A stretch of DNA of 64,000 nucleotides, from assembly GCF_037201815.1 (NCBI RefSeq), contig NZ_CP147407.1:930001-994000 (forward strand). The letters run 5' to 3'. The position numbers and the translations under genes are program-made. This document shows positions 35,774-44,054 of the stretch, piece after piece. The notes beneath the pieces were generated by a model that was given only the letters and a program-made list of their open reading frames with translations, ran no database searches and was not told the origin of the DNA. The first letter of the stretch is position 1; every line of letters starts with the position of its first letter. Source of the DNA: Metabacillus sp. FJAT-52054. Its GTDB lineage: Bacteria > Bacillota > Bacilli > Bacillales > Bacillaceae.

Positions 35774-36721
35774 GTGCAAAAGACAGCTGGAATCCATCAT
35801 ATCACAGCCATGGTGAACGATCCGCAGCGGAATATCGACTTTTATGCCGGCGTCTTGGGCCTGCGGCTCGTCAAAAAAACCATTAACTTCGACCGGCCGG
35901 AAGTGTACCATCTTTATTTTGGAAATGAATCCGGCCAGCCCGGAACAATTATCACCTTTTTCCCATGGGCGGACCAATTGAAGGGACGGATCGGGACCGG
36001 ACAGGTCGGAGTAACAAGCTATGTGATTCCGCCCGGTTCCCGTTCATTCTGGGAGAGCCGCTTGAAAAAATTCGGGGTAAAGTTTTACAAGACCGAACGG
36101 TTTGGGGAAACGTATATCGCCTTTCAGGATCCGGATGGCCTTGAGCTTGAATTGGTGGAACGGGAGGAAGGGCCTCTCAATACATGGAGCTTCAGCGGAA
36201 TCCCAACGGACCAGGCTGTTAAAGGATTCAGCGGCGCGACGTTAATTTCAGCCCAGCCGAATAAAACAGCCGATTTGCTTGAACAAGTACTTGGACTCGA
36301 ATGCGTAGGACAGGAAGAAAGCTTTCTGAGATTTAAATCCGGGGGAGAGCTCGGCAATACGATTGATGTAAAGCTGTCCCCTTCTGTAAGAGGATTAATG
36401 GGGGCCGGCACGGTGCACCATATTGCCTGGAGAGCGAAAAATGAAGAGGACCATCTTAAATGGAGAGCTCTTCTTCAGGAAAAAGGGTTCTATCCAACGG
36501 ACATATTGGACCGCAACTACTTTAATGCCCTCTATTTTCATGAAGAAGGCGGCATTTTATTTGAAATTGCGACCGATCCGCCCGGCTTTACAGCAGATGA
36601 ACCGGCTGACGAGCTTGGAACAAAGCTCATGCTGCCATCCTGGCTTGAGCCGCAGCGGGAAGAACTGGAAAGAAGCCTGCCTCATATAGAGGTACACGTT
36701 TTGGAGGAGGAAATGGAATGA
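35774..36721 (+). CDS. ring-cleaving dioxygenase, MhqA/MhqO family, copy 2
   Basis: A 315-residue paralogue of the preceding gene with the same two-VOC layout (AGIHHITAMVNDPQRNIDFY, GTVHHIAWRAKNEEDHLKW, FEIATDPPGF). The two proteins align end to end, indicating a tandem duplication followed by divergence. GTG start after GGGGGAG. The last codons overlap the next gene (ATGA). Confidence 0.85.
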   Translation: MQKTAGIHHITAMVNDPQRNIDFYAGVLGLRLVKKTINFDRPEVYHLYFGNESGQPGTIITFFPWADQLKGRIGTGQVGVTSYVIPPGSRSFWESRLKKFGVKFYKTERFGETYIAFQDPDGLELELVEREEGPLNTWSFSGIPTDQAVKGFSGATLISAQPNKTADLLEQVLGLECVGQEESFLRFKSGGELGNTIDVKLSPSVRGLMGAGTVHHIAWRAKNEEDHLKWRALLQEKGFYPTDILDRNYFNALYFHEEGGILFEIATDPPGFTADEPADELGTKLMLPSWLEPQREELERSLPHIEVHVLEEEME

Positions 36722-37320
36722 AACATATTTTTAATAAAGGAACCAATCCGGAAAAACCAACCCTGCTTCTGCTTCACGGCACAGGCGGAAATGAACTTGA
36801 CCTGCTTCCGCTCGCAGGAATGATTGATGAAGAGGCATCCGTATTGAGCGTCCGCGGAAATGTACTGGAAAATGGCATGCCCCGGTTCTTCCGCAGACTC
36901 GCTGAAGGTGTGTTTGATGAAGAAGATCTCGCGTTCCGCACACAGGAACTCAATCAATTTCTGGATGAAGCAGCTGATAAGTATGGGTTTGACCGCAGCC
37001 AAATCATCGCCATCGGCTATTCCAATGGAGCCAATATCGCAGCAAGTCTGCTTTTCCACTATGGGGATGCATTAAAAGGCGCAATTCTTCACCATCCGAT
37101 GGTTCCGAGAAGAGGGATTGAGCTCCCGGATCTAACGGGGAAATCCATATTCATCGCAGCCGGAACTAACGATCCAATTTGTCCGGCAGAAGAATCGACT
37201 GAACTGCACGCCTTGCTGCAAAGAGCCAATGCCAAGGCAGAATTGCACTGGGAAAATCAAGGCCACCAGCTAACGCGGAGTGAGGTTGAAGCTGCGGCGA
37301 AGTGGTATAAGGGATTGTGA
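36718..37320 (+). CDS. mhqD: MhqD-type carboxylesterase/phospholipase
   Basis: A 200-residue alpha/beta hydrolase: LLHGTGGNELDLLPLA oxyanion loop, nucleophile elbow GYSNGAN (about residues 100-106), acid in AGTNDPICP, histidine in NQGHQLT. It matches B. subtilis MhqD (YodD), a putative hydrolase of the quinone response. Coupled by ATGA to the dioxygenase gene. Natural substrate unknown. Confidence 0.8.
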   Translation: MKHIFNKGTNPEKPTLLLLHGTGGNELDLLPLAGMIDEEASVLSVRGNVLENGMPRFFRRLAEGVFDEEDLAFRTQELNQFLDEAADKYGFDRSQIIAIGYSNGANIAASLLFHYGDALKGAILHHPMVPRRGIELPDLTGKSIFIAAGTNDPICPAEESTELHALLQRANAKAELHWENQGHQLTRSEVEAAAKWYKGL

Positions 37321-37321
37321 A

Positions 37322-37356
37322 GGAAGAAAACTGCTTGTGCAGTTTTCTTTTTTTTT
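37322..37356 (+). terminator. terminator after mhq operon
   Basis: AAGAAAACTGC and GCAGTTTTCTT arms around TTGT, followed by TTTTTT. Confidence 0.92.
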
Positions 37357-37362
37357 GCACTT

Positions 37363-37618
37363 TGCACTGACCCCCGCTCTGCTAAAGTGTAAAAGCTCCG
37401 TCCCCGTTTCACGTGACGCTTAGAGCGGTCAGGGATTGCACCGGCTATGCTCATTCCCCAAGTGCGGTGCAGGATAGAAGGTCAGAGCAATGCACTGACC
37501 CCCGCTGTGATAAAGAACTAAAGCTCCGTCCCCCTGACACATGAAACCTAGAGCGGTATGGGATTGCAAGCTTCTTCCTTCTTCCCCCGGTGCGGTGAAG
37601 GCGAGAGGGTCAGTGCAA
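37363..37618. repeat. tandem pair of a 128-bp element with inverted ends
   Basis: Two head-to-tail copies, 37363-37490 and 37491-37618, share TGCACTGACCCCCGCT, AGCTCCGTCCCC, TAGAGCGG and GTGCGGTG blocks. In copy 2 the ends are perfect 11-bp inverted repeats, TGCACTGACCC (37491-37501) and GGGTCAGTGCA (37607-37617). Copy 1 keeps the left end and a degenerate right end. Internal CGCTCT/AGAGCG arms support a folded RNA or DNA. No coding potential. Confidence 0.85.
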
Positions 37619-37719
37619 GCGCATCATTCAACTCTTATTTTATCCGTATGCTGTGCACATTTTTTGCAATTGAATGATGTGCGGTTATACTAAAAGCATA
37701 CTTACTGGAGGGTGATTCA

Positions 37720-38280
37720 ATGAACCGCAAAAAAATGATGATGTTCACTGTTTCTCTGCTTGCCGCATTTGGTTTGGCCGCCTGTTCCAACGGAGGAATG
37801 GAAGAAAAGCATGGAGGAATGGACCATTCCAAAATGGAACATTCAAGCTCAGGTGAAGTGCCTGAAGGATTAAAAGAAGCAAAAAACCCTGCATATCCGC
37901 TCGGGAGCAAGACGAAGGTGAAAACGGATCATATGGAAGGCATGAATGGAGCGGAAGGGACCATTGCGGGTGCCTACGATACAACGGTCTATGCGGTTAC
38001 CTATACACCCAAAGGCGGCGGAGAAAAAGTAGTCAATCACAAGTGGGTAATTCACGAGGAAATCGAGAACGCGGGAGAGGTTTCTTTTAAGAAAGGTGAA
38101 GAAGTCACCTTGATGGCAGACCATATGAAAGGAATGATGGGAGCAAAGGCAACCATTGATTCTGCTGAGAAGACAACCGTTTATATGATTGATTATTCTC
38201 CGGCGAATGGCGGAGAAGAAGTGAAGAATCATAAATGGGTGACGGAAAGCGAGCTTTCAGCCTTGATAAAAAGCGAATGA
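37720..38280 (+). CDS. ydhK: YdhK-like lipoprotein with two DUF1541 repeats
   Basis: A 186-residue lipoprotein (lipobox LAACSN, Cys 22) with a Met/His-rich linker (MEEKHGGMDHSKMEHSSS) and two DUF1541 modules, each with TDHMEGMNGAEGTI or ADHMKGMMGAKATI and VNHKWV. The Met/His content suggests copper or another soft metal outside the membrane, but this is inference. Matches B. subtilis YdhK in architecture. AGGGTG site before ATG. Confidence 0.85.
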   Translation: MNRKKMMMFTVSLLAAFGLAACSNGGMEEKHGGMDHSKMEHSSSGEVPEGLKEAKNPAYPLGSKTKVKTDHMEGMNGAEGTIAGAYDTTVYAVTYTPKGGGEKVVNHKWVIHEEIENAGEVSFKKGEEVTLMADHMKGMMGAKATIDSAEKTTVYMIDYSPANGGEEVKNHKWVTESELSALIKSE

Positions 38281-38314
38281 GGAAGAGCATCTTATGGGGG
38301 ATGCTCTTTTCCAT
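38281..38314 (+). terminator. terminator after ydhK
   Basis: GGAAGAGCATC pairs with GATGCTCTTTTCC around TTATGGGG. Confidence 0.85.
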
Positions 38315-38387
38315 TTCGCTGGCATTGCTATCTGGTCAGCGGGAAAACCGGGCTTTTCTATCGTATGAACAGAAGGTGTCTAAATAC

Positions 38388-38423
38388 TTGCATTGTGCAA
38401 ATTTATTATTTGCAAACTGCAAA
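38388..38423. promoter_or_regulatory. two MarR-type operators upstream of 72-aa gene and marR
   Basis: TTGCATTGTGCAA (38388-38400) and TTTGCAAACTGCAAA (38409-38423) both contain the palindrome TTGCA-N3-TGCAA. A third copy sits before arsP (39161-39173). No other copies were noticed in the window. Confidence 0.75.
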
Positions 38424-38458
38424 TATATAGATTATGATCAAATTAAGGAGGCGGTACA

Positions 38459-38677
38459 ATGGAGATAACAATCAATAAGTCAGGGAATTTGTCGGTTCAG
38501 TATTTTCTGTCGTACCTTTATCTTGTATCAAAATCTATGAATGGATCATCATCTCAAATTATCGAGTTTACTGAGAAGCGAATGTTTGGAAAAGACTGTG
38601 GTTCACGGGGAGAAGCTTCCTATCAACATTTTTTGAAGGCATGCAGCCAATTTATAGAAAGCGGAGGACGCGATTAA
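38459..38677 (+). CDS. 72-aa protein ahead of marR
   Basis: AAGGAGG lies 7 bases before the ATG, and the stop codon touches the ATG of the next gene, so the frame is well supported. The soluble product (VQYFLSYLYLVSKSM, KRMFGKDCGSRGEASYQHFL) has two cysteines and no recognised domain. Being first under the double operator, it is probably part of the regulon. Confidence 0.65.
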   Translation: MEITINKSGNLSVQYFLSYLYLVSKSMNGSSSQIIEFTEKRMFGKDCGSRGEASYQHFLKACSQFIESGGRD

Positions 38678-39124
38678 ATGGAAAATGTTCGCGAGTTGTT
38701 TCAGGTGATGGTTCGCCGGTTCGGGCTTTTGGATAAGAATTGCTGTTCAGTTGGATCAGTGGAATTGAGCATGGTTCAAAGTCATATTCTGTATGAGGTA
38801 GAACGAAGGGAGTCTCCTTCCATACAGGAAATTGCCGATACACTTGGGACGGATATCACGACGTTCAGCCGGCAGGTTCAAGGTCTTGTAAAGATGGGTC
38901 TTATAGAAAAGAAACAGTCTGTTGAAGATAAGCGGATCTATCAGCTTTTCTTAACGAGTGAAGGAAAAGAAATTGCTTCATCCATCGATACCCAAATGAA
39001 TGAGTACTTAAAAGAAGTATTTTCTTATATGCAGCCGGCAGAGAGAAACCAGGTTATCGAATCTATAAAATTACTGAACCTAGCAATGGCAAAAAGTGAG
39101 ATGTGCTGCCGGCCTGTGAAATAA
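38678..39124 (+). CDS. MarR-family regulator with paired cysteines
   Basis: A 148-residue MarR protein (HTH about 52-75: SIQEIADTLGTDITTFSRQVQGLVKMGLI; wing VEDKRIYQLFLTSEGK). Unusual CC pairs occur near the N-terminus (KNCCSV, about 21-22) and at the C-terminus (MCCRP, about 143-144). Such pairs suit a soft-metal or arsenical ligand. With the TTGCA-N3-TGCAA operators around it and arsP downstream, it probably senses an arsenical or related thiophile; this is inference. Confidence 0.8.
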   Translation: MENVRELFQVMVRRFGLLDKNCCSVGSVELSMVQSHILYEVERRESPSIQEIADTLGTDITTFSRQVQGLVKMGLIEKKQSVEDKRIYQLFLTSEGKEIASSIDTQMNEYLKEVFSYMQPAERNQVIESIKLLNLAMAKSEMCCRPVK

Positions 39125-39128
39125 AAAG

Positions 39129-39151
39129 AAAGATCGAATACGGTCTTTTTA
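39129..39151 (+). terminator. weak terminator between marR and arsP
   Basis: AAGATCG (39130-39136) pairs with CGGTCTT (39141-39147) with one G-U, followed by TTT. It would separate marR from the arsP transcript. Confidence 0.55.
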
Positions 39152-39160
39152 CATAGATAC

Positions 39161-39173
39161 TTGCATTTTGCAA
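39161..39173. promoter_or_regulatory. third TTGCA-N3-TGCAA operator, upstream of arsP
   Basis: TTGCATTTTGCAA lies 18 bases before the arsP start, with the same flanking TAC on the left as the first copy at 38388. Confidence 0.75.
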
Positions 39174-39190
39174 ATAAAAGGAGTGGCAGT

Positions 39191-40057
39191 ATGTGGCTGG
39201 AAGTTGGCAGGAGCTTTGTTGAAATTGCATTTGAACTAACCGTACTTTTTATTGCTATTTCGTTTTTAATCAATCTGCTTCAGGTTTTTATCCCGTATTC
39301 CAAAATGGAAAAATGGATGAAAGACAGTCATCCGATAGTAAGCGGCGGAATGGCTTTGGTTTTTGCTTTTGCGACTCCTTTTTGTTCCTGCTCGACGATT
39401 CCAGTTGTAGTGAATCTGTTGAATAACCGGATTCGATTTGGCGTTGTGATGGTGTTTTTATTTGCCTCTCCAGTTCTCGATCCAACAATCTTAACGCTGA
39501 TGACGGCTGTTTTAGGATGGAAGGTCGCTCTCTATTACACATTAATTACGTCTATATTATCATTTAGTATTGGCTTTTTATTAGAGAAGCTAGGGTATGA
39601 AAAGGAAGTTAAAAATGTTCTGGTTAAAAATTATAATCCTGTTAAGGACGGGTTTAGTATGAAAGGAGCCATCGCGGAAACCATTCAGCTCATGAAGACC
39701 GTTTACCCGTTTCTGCTCATCGGCGCAGCGATTGGAGCTCTTATTCATGGAGCTGTTCCAACCGAGTTTATCACTCAGTATTTCGGCGGCGAAAACTGGT
39801 GGCTTGTACCGATTGCAGCTGTCGTTGGGGTCCCTTTATATATCCGTCTTTCCTCGATGATTCCCATTACGCAGATCATGATTGCGAAAGGAATGGCGCT
39901 AGGACCTGTTATGGCACTGATGATCAGTTCAGCTGGGGCGAGCCTCCCTGAACTGACGCTTTTGAACAGCATATTTACGAAAAAGCTCGTCGTTGCTTTT
40001 GTTGTTTCCGTCATAACCATGTCCACGATTTCCGGATTCTTATTTTATATCGTATAG
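39191..40057 (+). CDS. arsP: ArsP-like permease (DUF318/PF03773)
   Basis: A 288-residue, about 8-helix membrane permease of the ArsP/YraQ family. The signature FATPFCSCSTIPV with two close cysteines, and LFASPVLDPTILTL and SSAGASLPELTLL, are clear. ArsP exports trivalent organoarsenicals such as methylarsenite in C. jejuni. ATG after AAGGAGTGG. It is followed by a small Cys-rich peptide gene and the ars operon. Specificity in this organism is inferred. Confidence 0.8.
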   Translation: MWLEVGRSFVEIAFELTVLFIAISFLINLLQVFIPYSKMEKWMKDSHPIVSGGMALVFAFATPFCSCSTIPVVVNLLNNRIRFGVVMVFLFASPVLDPTILTLMTAVLGWKVALYYTLITSILSFSIGFLLEKLGYEKEVKNVLVKNYNPVKDGFSMKGAIAETIQLMKTVYPFLLIGAAIGALIHGAVPTEFITQYFGGENWWLVPIAAVVGVPLYIRLSSMIPITQIMIAKGMALGPVMALMISSAGASLPELTLLNSIFTKKLVVAFVVSVITMSTISGFLFYIV

Positions 40058-40068
40058 GAGGTGACAAT

Positions 40069-40233
40069 ATGAATTTTTTAAAAAAGTGGTTAGGGCCAAA
40101 AGAACAGAAAGACTGCTGTAATGTGATCATCGAGGAAGTGAAGGATGATTCGTGCTGCTCCAAGCAAATGGAGGAATTAACAAAGGCTGCAGAAAACAGC
40201 GGGCAGAGAAACGGTTATGAAGCACGAGGTTAA
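40069..40233 (+). CDS. 54-aa Cys-pair peptide linked to arsP
   Basis: TAGGAGGTG precedes an ATG 11 bases after the arsP stop, opening MNFLKKWLGPKEQKDCCNVI..., then DSCCSKQMEELTKAAENSG. Two CC pairs (about 16-17 and 28-29) resemble metal- or arsenic-binding motifs. The short soluble product could hand a thiophilic ligand to ArsP or buffer it. Unrecognised family. Confidence 0.7.
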   Translation: MNFLKKWLGPKEQKDCCNVIIEEVKDDSCCSKQMEELTKAAENSGQRNGYEARG

Positions 40234-40262
40234 TGATCTAATTTTTATATAAGTTATTGATT

Positions 40263-40282
40263 ATATAAGCGTATTGTTATAT
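40263..40282. promoter_or_regulatory. ArsR-type operator
   Basis: ATATAA (40263-40268) and TTATAT (40277-40282) arms with an 8-base centre lie 27 bases before the arsR start, in the place expected for ArsR autoregulation. Confidence 0.5.
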
Positions 40283-40308
40283 GATAATGCACGGAGGTGA
40301 ACCGATTC

Positions 40309-40659
40309 ATGACGTTCCAGCATAAAACGATAGAATTAGAGCAGGCTACATCCATTATGAAGCTCCTTGGTGATAAAACCCGGCTTACCATGATGAAAAT
40401 GCTCCAGAAAAATGAGTGCTGCGTATGCGAATTTACTGCGATTTTTCAGGCAAGCCAGCCTGCAATCAGCCAGCATTTGCGGAAATTGAAGGATGCGGGG
40501 CTTGTAAAAGAAAAGCGAAACGGCCAGTGGATCTTCTATTCGCTGAACCGGGAAAGTGAAATGTATGAATTTGTTCAAAATCTGCTTGCGTTTATTCCGG
40601 ACCAAGATCAAAAGCTGAAGGATCTGGAGAAACAGGGATTGCGAATAACTTGCGAATAA
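40309..40659 (+). CDS. arsR: ArsR, arsenite-responsive repressor
   Basis: A 116-residue ArsR-family winged helix protein. Cysteines C37, C38 and C40 (ECCVCEF) form the arsenite site at the start of the recognition helix region; HTH is [23 protein letters not shown] 9 bases after GGAGG; a GTG at 40297 overlaps that site. First gene of arsRBC. Confidence 0.9.
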   Translation: MTFQHKTIELEQATSIMKLLGDKTRLTMMKMLQKNECCVCEFTAIFQASQPAISQHLRKLKDAGLVKEKRNGQWIFYSLNRESEMYEFVQNLLAFIPDQDQKLKDLEKQGLRITCE

Positions 40660-40672
40660 TGGAGGGACCATT

Positions 40673-41968
40673 TTGACATCAGTGATTTTAGCATCTTTGA
40701 TTTTTCTTCTGACCCTGATACTTGTGATCTGGCAGCCGAAAAATTTATCCATCGGCTGGTCTGCATGCGGCGGGGCGGTTCTCGCGCTCATCGCAGGGGT
40801 TGTCGATTTTCAGGATGTATGGGATGTAACAGGCATCGTTTGGAATGCCACATTAACATTTATAGCGGTTATTATTATTTCTTTAATATTAGATGAAATT
40901 GGATTTTTTGAATGGTCCGCCTTACATATGGCGAGAGCAGCAAAAGGCAGCGGAGTCCGCATGTTCATTTATGTGAGCATCCTCGGAGCTGTCGTCGCTG
41001 CCTTCTTTGCAAACGACGGGGCAGCTCTTATTTTGACACCGATTGTTCTGGCGATGGTTCGTAACTTGAAATTTGAAGAAAAGCTGGTGTTTCCTTTTAT
41101 CATGGCCAGCGGCTTTATCGCGGACACGACGTCGCTTCCGCTTGTCGTCAGTAACCTTGTAAACATCGTGTCGGCTGACTTTTTTAACATCGGATTTATC
41201 GAGTATGCAAGCCGGATGATTGTTCCAAATTTTTTCTCTCTGGCAGCCAGCATTTTGGTCTTGTATTTGTTTTTTAGAAAGAGTATCCCGACAAACTATG
41301 ATGTTACAATCCTGAAGCAGCCGAAAAAAGCGATCAGGGATATGAAAATGTTCAAGCTTTCATGGGTGGTTCTAGGTTTATTATTGGCAGGGTACTTCAT
41401 TAGCGAGTTTGTTGGAATTCCTGTCTCCATTATTGCCGGCGTCATCGCGATTTTCTTCCTGATCATTGCGAAGAGGAGCCCAGCGGTCCCGACGAAAAAG
41501 GTATTGAAGGGTGCCCCATGGGCGATTGTCTTCTTCTCTATCGGGATGTACGTTGTGGTCTATGGTCTTCGAAATGCTGGACTGACAAGCGTTCTTGCAG
41601 ATGTCATACAGGTCGTGGCCGATCAAGGTTTGTTTGCCGCAACGATTGGTATGGGGTTTATCGCGGCGATTCTTTCATCGGTCATGAACAACATGCCGAC
41701 GGTCATGATTGATGCGCTAGCGATCGCTGATACCGATACGTCGGGCATCACCCGGGAAGCACTCATATACGCCAATGTGATCGGTTCGGATTTGGGACCG
41801 AAAATCACACCGATCGGTTCTCTTGCGACCCTTCTTTGGCTTCATGTCCTGTCGCTGAAGGGTGTAAAAATTTCATGGGGAACCTATTTTAAAACGGGAA
41901 TCATCTTAACAGTCCCGACCCTTCTTATCACACTAATCGGCCTGTATCTATGGCTGTTGGTTTTCTAA
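40673..41968 (+). CDS. arsB: ArsB arsenite/antimonite efflux pump
   Basis: A 431-residue membrane protein with about 12 helices of the ArsB type: [37 protein letters not shown] and the late [12 protein letters not shown] and [23 protein letters not shown] segments. It extrudes As(III)/Sb(III) using the proton gradient. TTG start after GGAGGG, 13 bases behind arsR. Confidence 0.95.
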   Translation: MTSVILASLIFLLTLILVIWQPKNLSIGWSACGGAVLALIAGVVDFQDVWDVTGIVWNATLTFIAVIIISLILDEIGFFEWSALHMARAAKGSGVRMFIYVSILGAVVAAFFANDGAALILTPIVLAMVRNLKFEEKLVFPFIMASGFIADTTSLPLVVSNLVNIVSADFFNIGFIEYASRMIVPNFFSLAASILVLYLFFRKSIPTNYDVTILKQPKKAIRDMKMFKLSWVVLGLLLAGYFISEFVGIPVSIIAGVIAIFFLIIAKRSPAVPTKKVLKGAPWAIVFFSIGMYVVVYGLRNAGLTSVLADVIQVVADQGLFAATIGMGFIAAILSSVMNNMPTVMIDALAIADTDTSGITREALIYANVIGSDLGPKITPIGSLATLLWLHVLSLKGVKISWGTYFKTGIILTVPTLLITLIGLYLWLLVF

Positions 41969-41998
41969 ATCCAATCCATTTAAAAGGAGACTTACAAC

Positions 41999-42418
41999 AT
42001 GTCTAAAAAAACACTTTACTTTCTTTGCACAGGAAACTCGTGCCGCAGCCAGATGGCAGAAGCATGGGGGAAAAAATACCTTGGGGATGAGTGGAACGTA
42101 CTCAGTGCCGGAATCGAAGCACATGGCCTCAATCCAAATGCCGTGAAAACGATGAAAGAGGTTGGGATTGATATTACGGATCAAACCTCTGACATCATTG
42201 ACAGCGAAATCCTGAATAATGCGGATTTTGTGGTAACCCTTTGCGGAGATGCAGCAGACAAATGCCCGATGACGCCTCCTCATGTCCGCCGTGAACACTG
42301 GGGCTTTGAGGATCCTGCGAAAGCTACCGGAACGGACGAAGAGAAATGGTCTGTTTTCCAGCGGGTTCGTGATGAAATCGGGGAACGGATTAAACGTTTT
42401 GCGGAGACAGGGAAGTAA
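41999..42418 (+). CDS. arsC: ArsC, thioredoxin-coupled arsenate reductase
   Basis: A 139-residue low-molecular-weight phosphatase-fold arsenate reductase. Catalytic cysteines C10 (in CTGNSCRS), C82 and C89 (CGDAADKCP) match the thioredoxin-dependent pI258/B. subtilis ArsC class. Reduces arsenate to arsenite for ArsB. AAGGAG site; last gene of the operon. Confidence 0.96.
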   Translation: MSKKTLYFLCTGNSCRSQMAEAWGKKYLGDEWNVLSAGIEAHGLNPNAVKTMKEVGIDITDQTSDIIDSEILNNADFVVTLCGDAADKCPMTPPHVRREHWGFEDPAKATGTDEEKWSVFQRVRDEIGERIKRFAETGK

Positions 42419-42423
42419 GAGGA

Positions 42424-42461
42424 AGGCCGGGAGTTCACATGCTCCCGGCTTTTTTTTTTAG
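42424..42461 (+). terminator. terminator after arsC
   Basis: GCCGGGAG and CTCCCGGC arms around TTCACATG, followed by nine T. Confidence 0.93.
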
Positions 42462-42826
42462 CAGCCAATCAACCCTTCCCCTTTTATTATTTCTCCACTT
42501 TCCCCGTCAATCTTATCTGTACCTTTTCAATGTGTGCTGTATTCTTCCATTCAATATTGTCCGATCTTGCGGGGATGTTAATCCCACACAATCTTTTACT
42601 TTACTTCTTTGGAAAGGGTTTTCGGACTATTGGATCTTGTTTTTCTAATACAAAAAAAGAAAACAATATCCTAGGGTGTCAGACGAAAAGGAAGGTAGAA
42701 TGGTTTCTTTTAAAGTAGGAGTTGGATAGGATTTGTTGAAACTATATCAGTAATCAGATTCATCACTAATTACTGAAAAAGCGATTTAATTTTAGTAGAC
42801 ATTTCTTAACACAAAGGGAGAACGGA
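42462..42826. other. intergenic stretch, nothing supported
   Basis: AT-rich with runs of T and A. Short frames occur but none has a ribosome site or recognisable content. No clear hairpin apart from the arsC terminator at its left edge. Confidence 0.5.
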
Positions 42827-42913
42827 ATGAGAATATTAAAATGGATTCTGCTTCTACTGGCCATCCTTGTTTTAGTCTGGCTGCTGTACACAAAATTTCA
42901 AGAGAGAATGTAA
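42827..42913 (+). CDS. 28-aa single-helix membrane peptide
   Basis: AAAGGGAG before an ATG opens MRILKWILLLLAILVLVWLL followed by YTKFQERM. One membrane helix with a basic N-terminus and short polar tail. Such peptides are common in Bacillus; role unknown. A terminator follows at 42983-43012. Confidence 0.5.
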   Translation: MRILKWILLLLAILVLVWLLYTKFQERM

Positions 42914-42982
42914 GGCGCAGCCATCGTCCTGTATACATAGCAAAGAAGATGACGTAATCATCTCTATAACAAAGGTAGTGGG

Positions 42983-43012
42983 AAAGTCGCTGTCAGAGCG
43001 GCTTTTTTTCCA
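42983..43012 (+). terminator. terminator after the 28-aa peptide
   Basis: AAGTCGCT and AGCGGCTT arms (one G-U pair) around GTCAG, followed by TTTTTT. Confidence 0.75.
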
Positions 43013-43109
43013 TATTGAAGCAGGAATATAGTGATTGCAGTTTTTAAAAAATTACCATAAGATGGAATTATATCATTGGTCCCATTAATAGTGATAGGAG
43101 GGATGAAAC

Positions 43110-43703
43110 ATCAAAAACCCAGGCGCTTTCTATAATGCAAGAATACAAGCTTTAGACGAGCAAATTTGTGAGTGGTTCGCCCGCCGTAAGGAGCTATGCG
43201 GCGGTCACCCAGATACCGCTACTGAGGAAGTGATCGCTGGCTGGGGAGAAAAATATGGAATCCCTAAAGACCTTTTGCTGACGGTTTTTCAAGCCCTTTC
43301 CATGGAAGAATTATATGAGACGAAGGTCGAGCCCAAAAACTTTCTGAAGCATGTACCTGTCTTGAAATCAATTGAGGTGGAGGGGCGCTTGTATACCCTG
43401 ACCTTTATCCGCCAATTTGAGAATGCAAGTGTGATCCATCTGCATGTTGATTGGAATGAAACGGTTGAACTGGAAACAATTCATACACGTGTGAATCGTT
43501 TCAAATTTAAGCTGAGAGCGGGTGATAAGTATAATTGTCAGTCTGATGGAGCGGGAGGGGGAACGGGGCGTGTTACACACCGATTTATTGTTTCCCCTGC
43601 CTTGCCGGATGATGTGACAGGGTTTTCTTTCGTCTTTGAAGAGTATGATGACCTTTGGAAGGGTGAAACTACCGGCCTTGAAATAGTCATGAAGATCGAA
43701 TGA
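43110..43703 (+). CDS. hypothetical protein with apparent ATC start
   Basis: The frame is open upstream of the first usual start (GTG at 43230) and reads coherent protein from IKNPGAFYNARIQALDEQICEWF. AGGAGGG (43096-43102) sits exactly 7 bases before an ATC at 43110. An ATG at 43103 is in another frame, directly touching the ribosome site. So the gene either starts at ATC (197 aa) or has a small frameshift near its start. The soluble product has an N-terminal helical part and a C-terminal beta-rich part (IRQFENASVIHLHVDWN, GTGRVTHRFIVSPALP); no family recognised. It overlaps the next gene's possible start. Confidence 0.6.
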   Translation: MKNPGAFYNARIQALDEQICEWFARRKELCGGHPDTATEEVIAGWGEKYGIPKDLLLTVFQALSMEELYETKVEPKNFLKHVPVLKSIEVEGRLYTLTFIRQFENASVIHLHVDWNETVELETIHTRVNRFKFKLRAGDKYNCQSDGAGGGTGRVTHRFIVSPALPDDVTGFSFVFEEYDDLWKGETTGLEIVMKIE

Positions 43704-43726
43704 CAAAAAATAGGGAGTGGTCCTTA

Positions 43727-43963
43727 ATGAAAGATCCTCATGAAACTTTAATATCCAAGAGGTACGAACCGGATATACGAGAAGGAAGAGTTTTTTCACC
43801 TACTGAAGAGCTTGAGCACATTTCTGGAGGAGGGCCTTTAAATATTGAAGGCTTGGAAAACGTAAGCAGATTTCCAAAGGGTATAAAATATTTGGGGTAT
43901 GTCTTGTTTGGAGTGTTTGGAGGTTTGATTTTGCTTGGAATAGTGTTGAGTTTTACAGACTAG
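43727..43963 (+). CDS. 78-aa C-tail-anchored small protein
   Basis: ATG 8 bases after GGGAGTGG; a longer version from 43700 overlaps the previous gene. The product has a polar N-terminal part (ISKRYEPDIREGRVFSPTEE) and one C-terminal membrane helix (about 55-75: YLGYVLFGVFGGLILLGIV). Unknown function, probably co-transcribed with the preceding gene. Confidence 0.6.
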   Translation: MKDPHETLISKRYEPDIREGRVFSPTEELEHISGGGPLNIEGLENVSRFPKGIKYLGYVLFGVFGGLILLGIVLSFTD

Positions 43964-44019
43964 GCTTGGATATAGGGTGTGGACTATTTTAAGGCATTTG
44001 AAAACCAATATAAAAACAC

Positions 44020-44046
44020 CATCAAATTTACTCGACGGTGTTTCAC
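44020..44046 (-). terminator. terminator of SbsC-like gene A
   Basis: On the minus strand AAACACCGTC and GATGGTGTTT arms around GAGTAAATTT, followed by TT. Almost the same arms are used after paralogue B. Confidence 0.8.
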
Positions 44047-44054
44047 TTCCAAAC

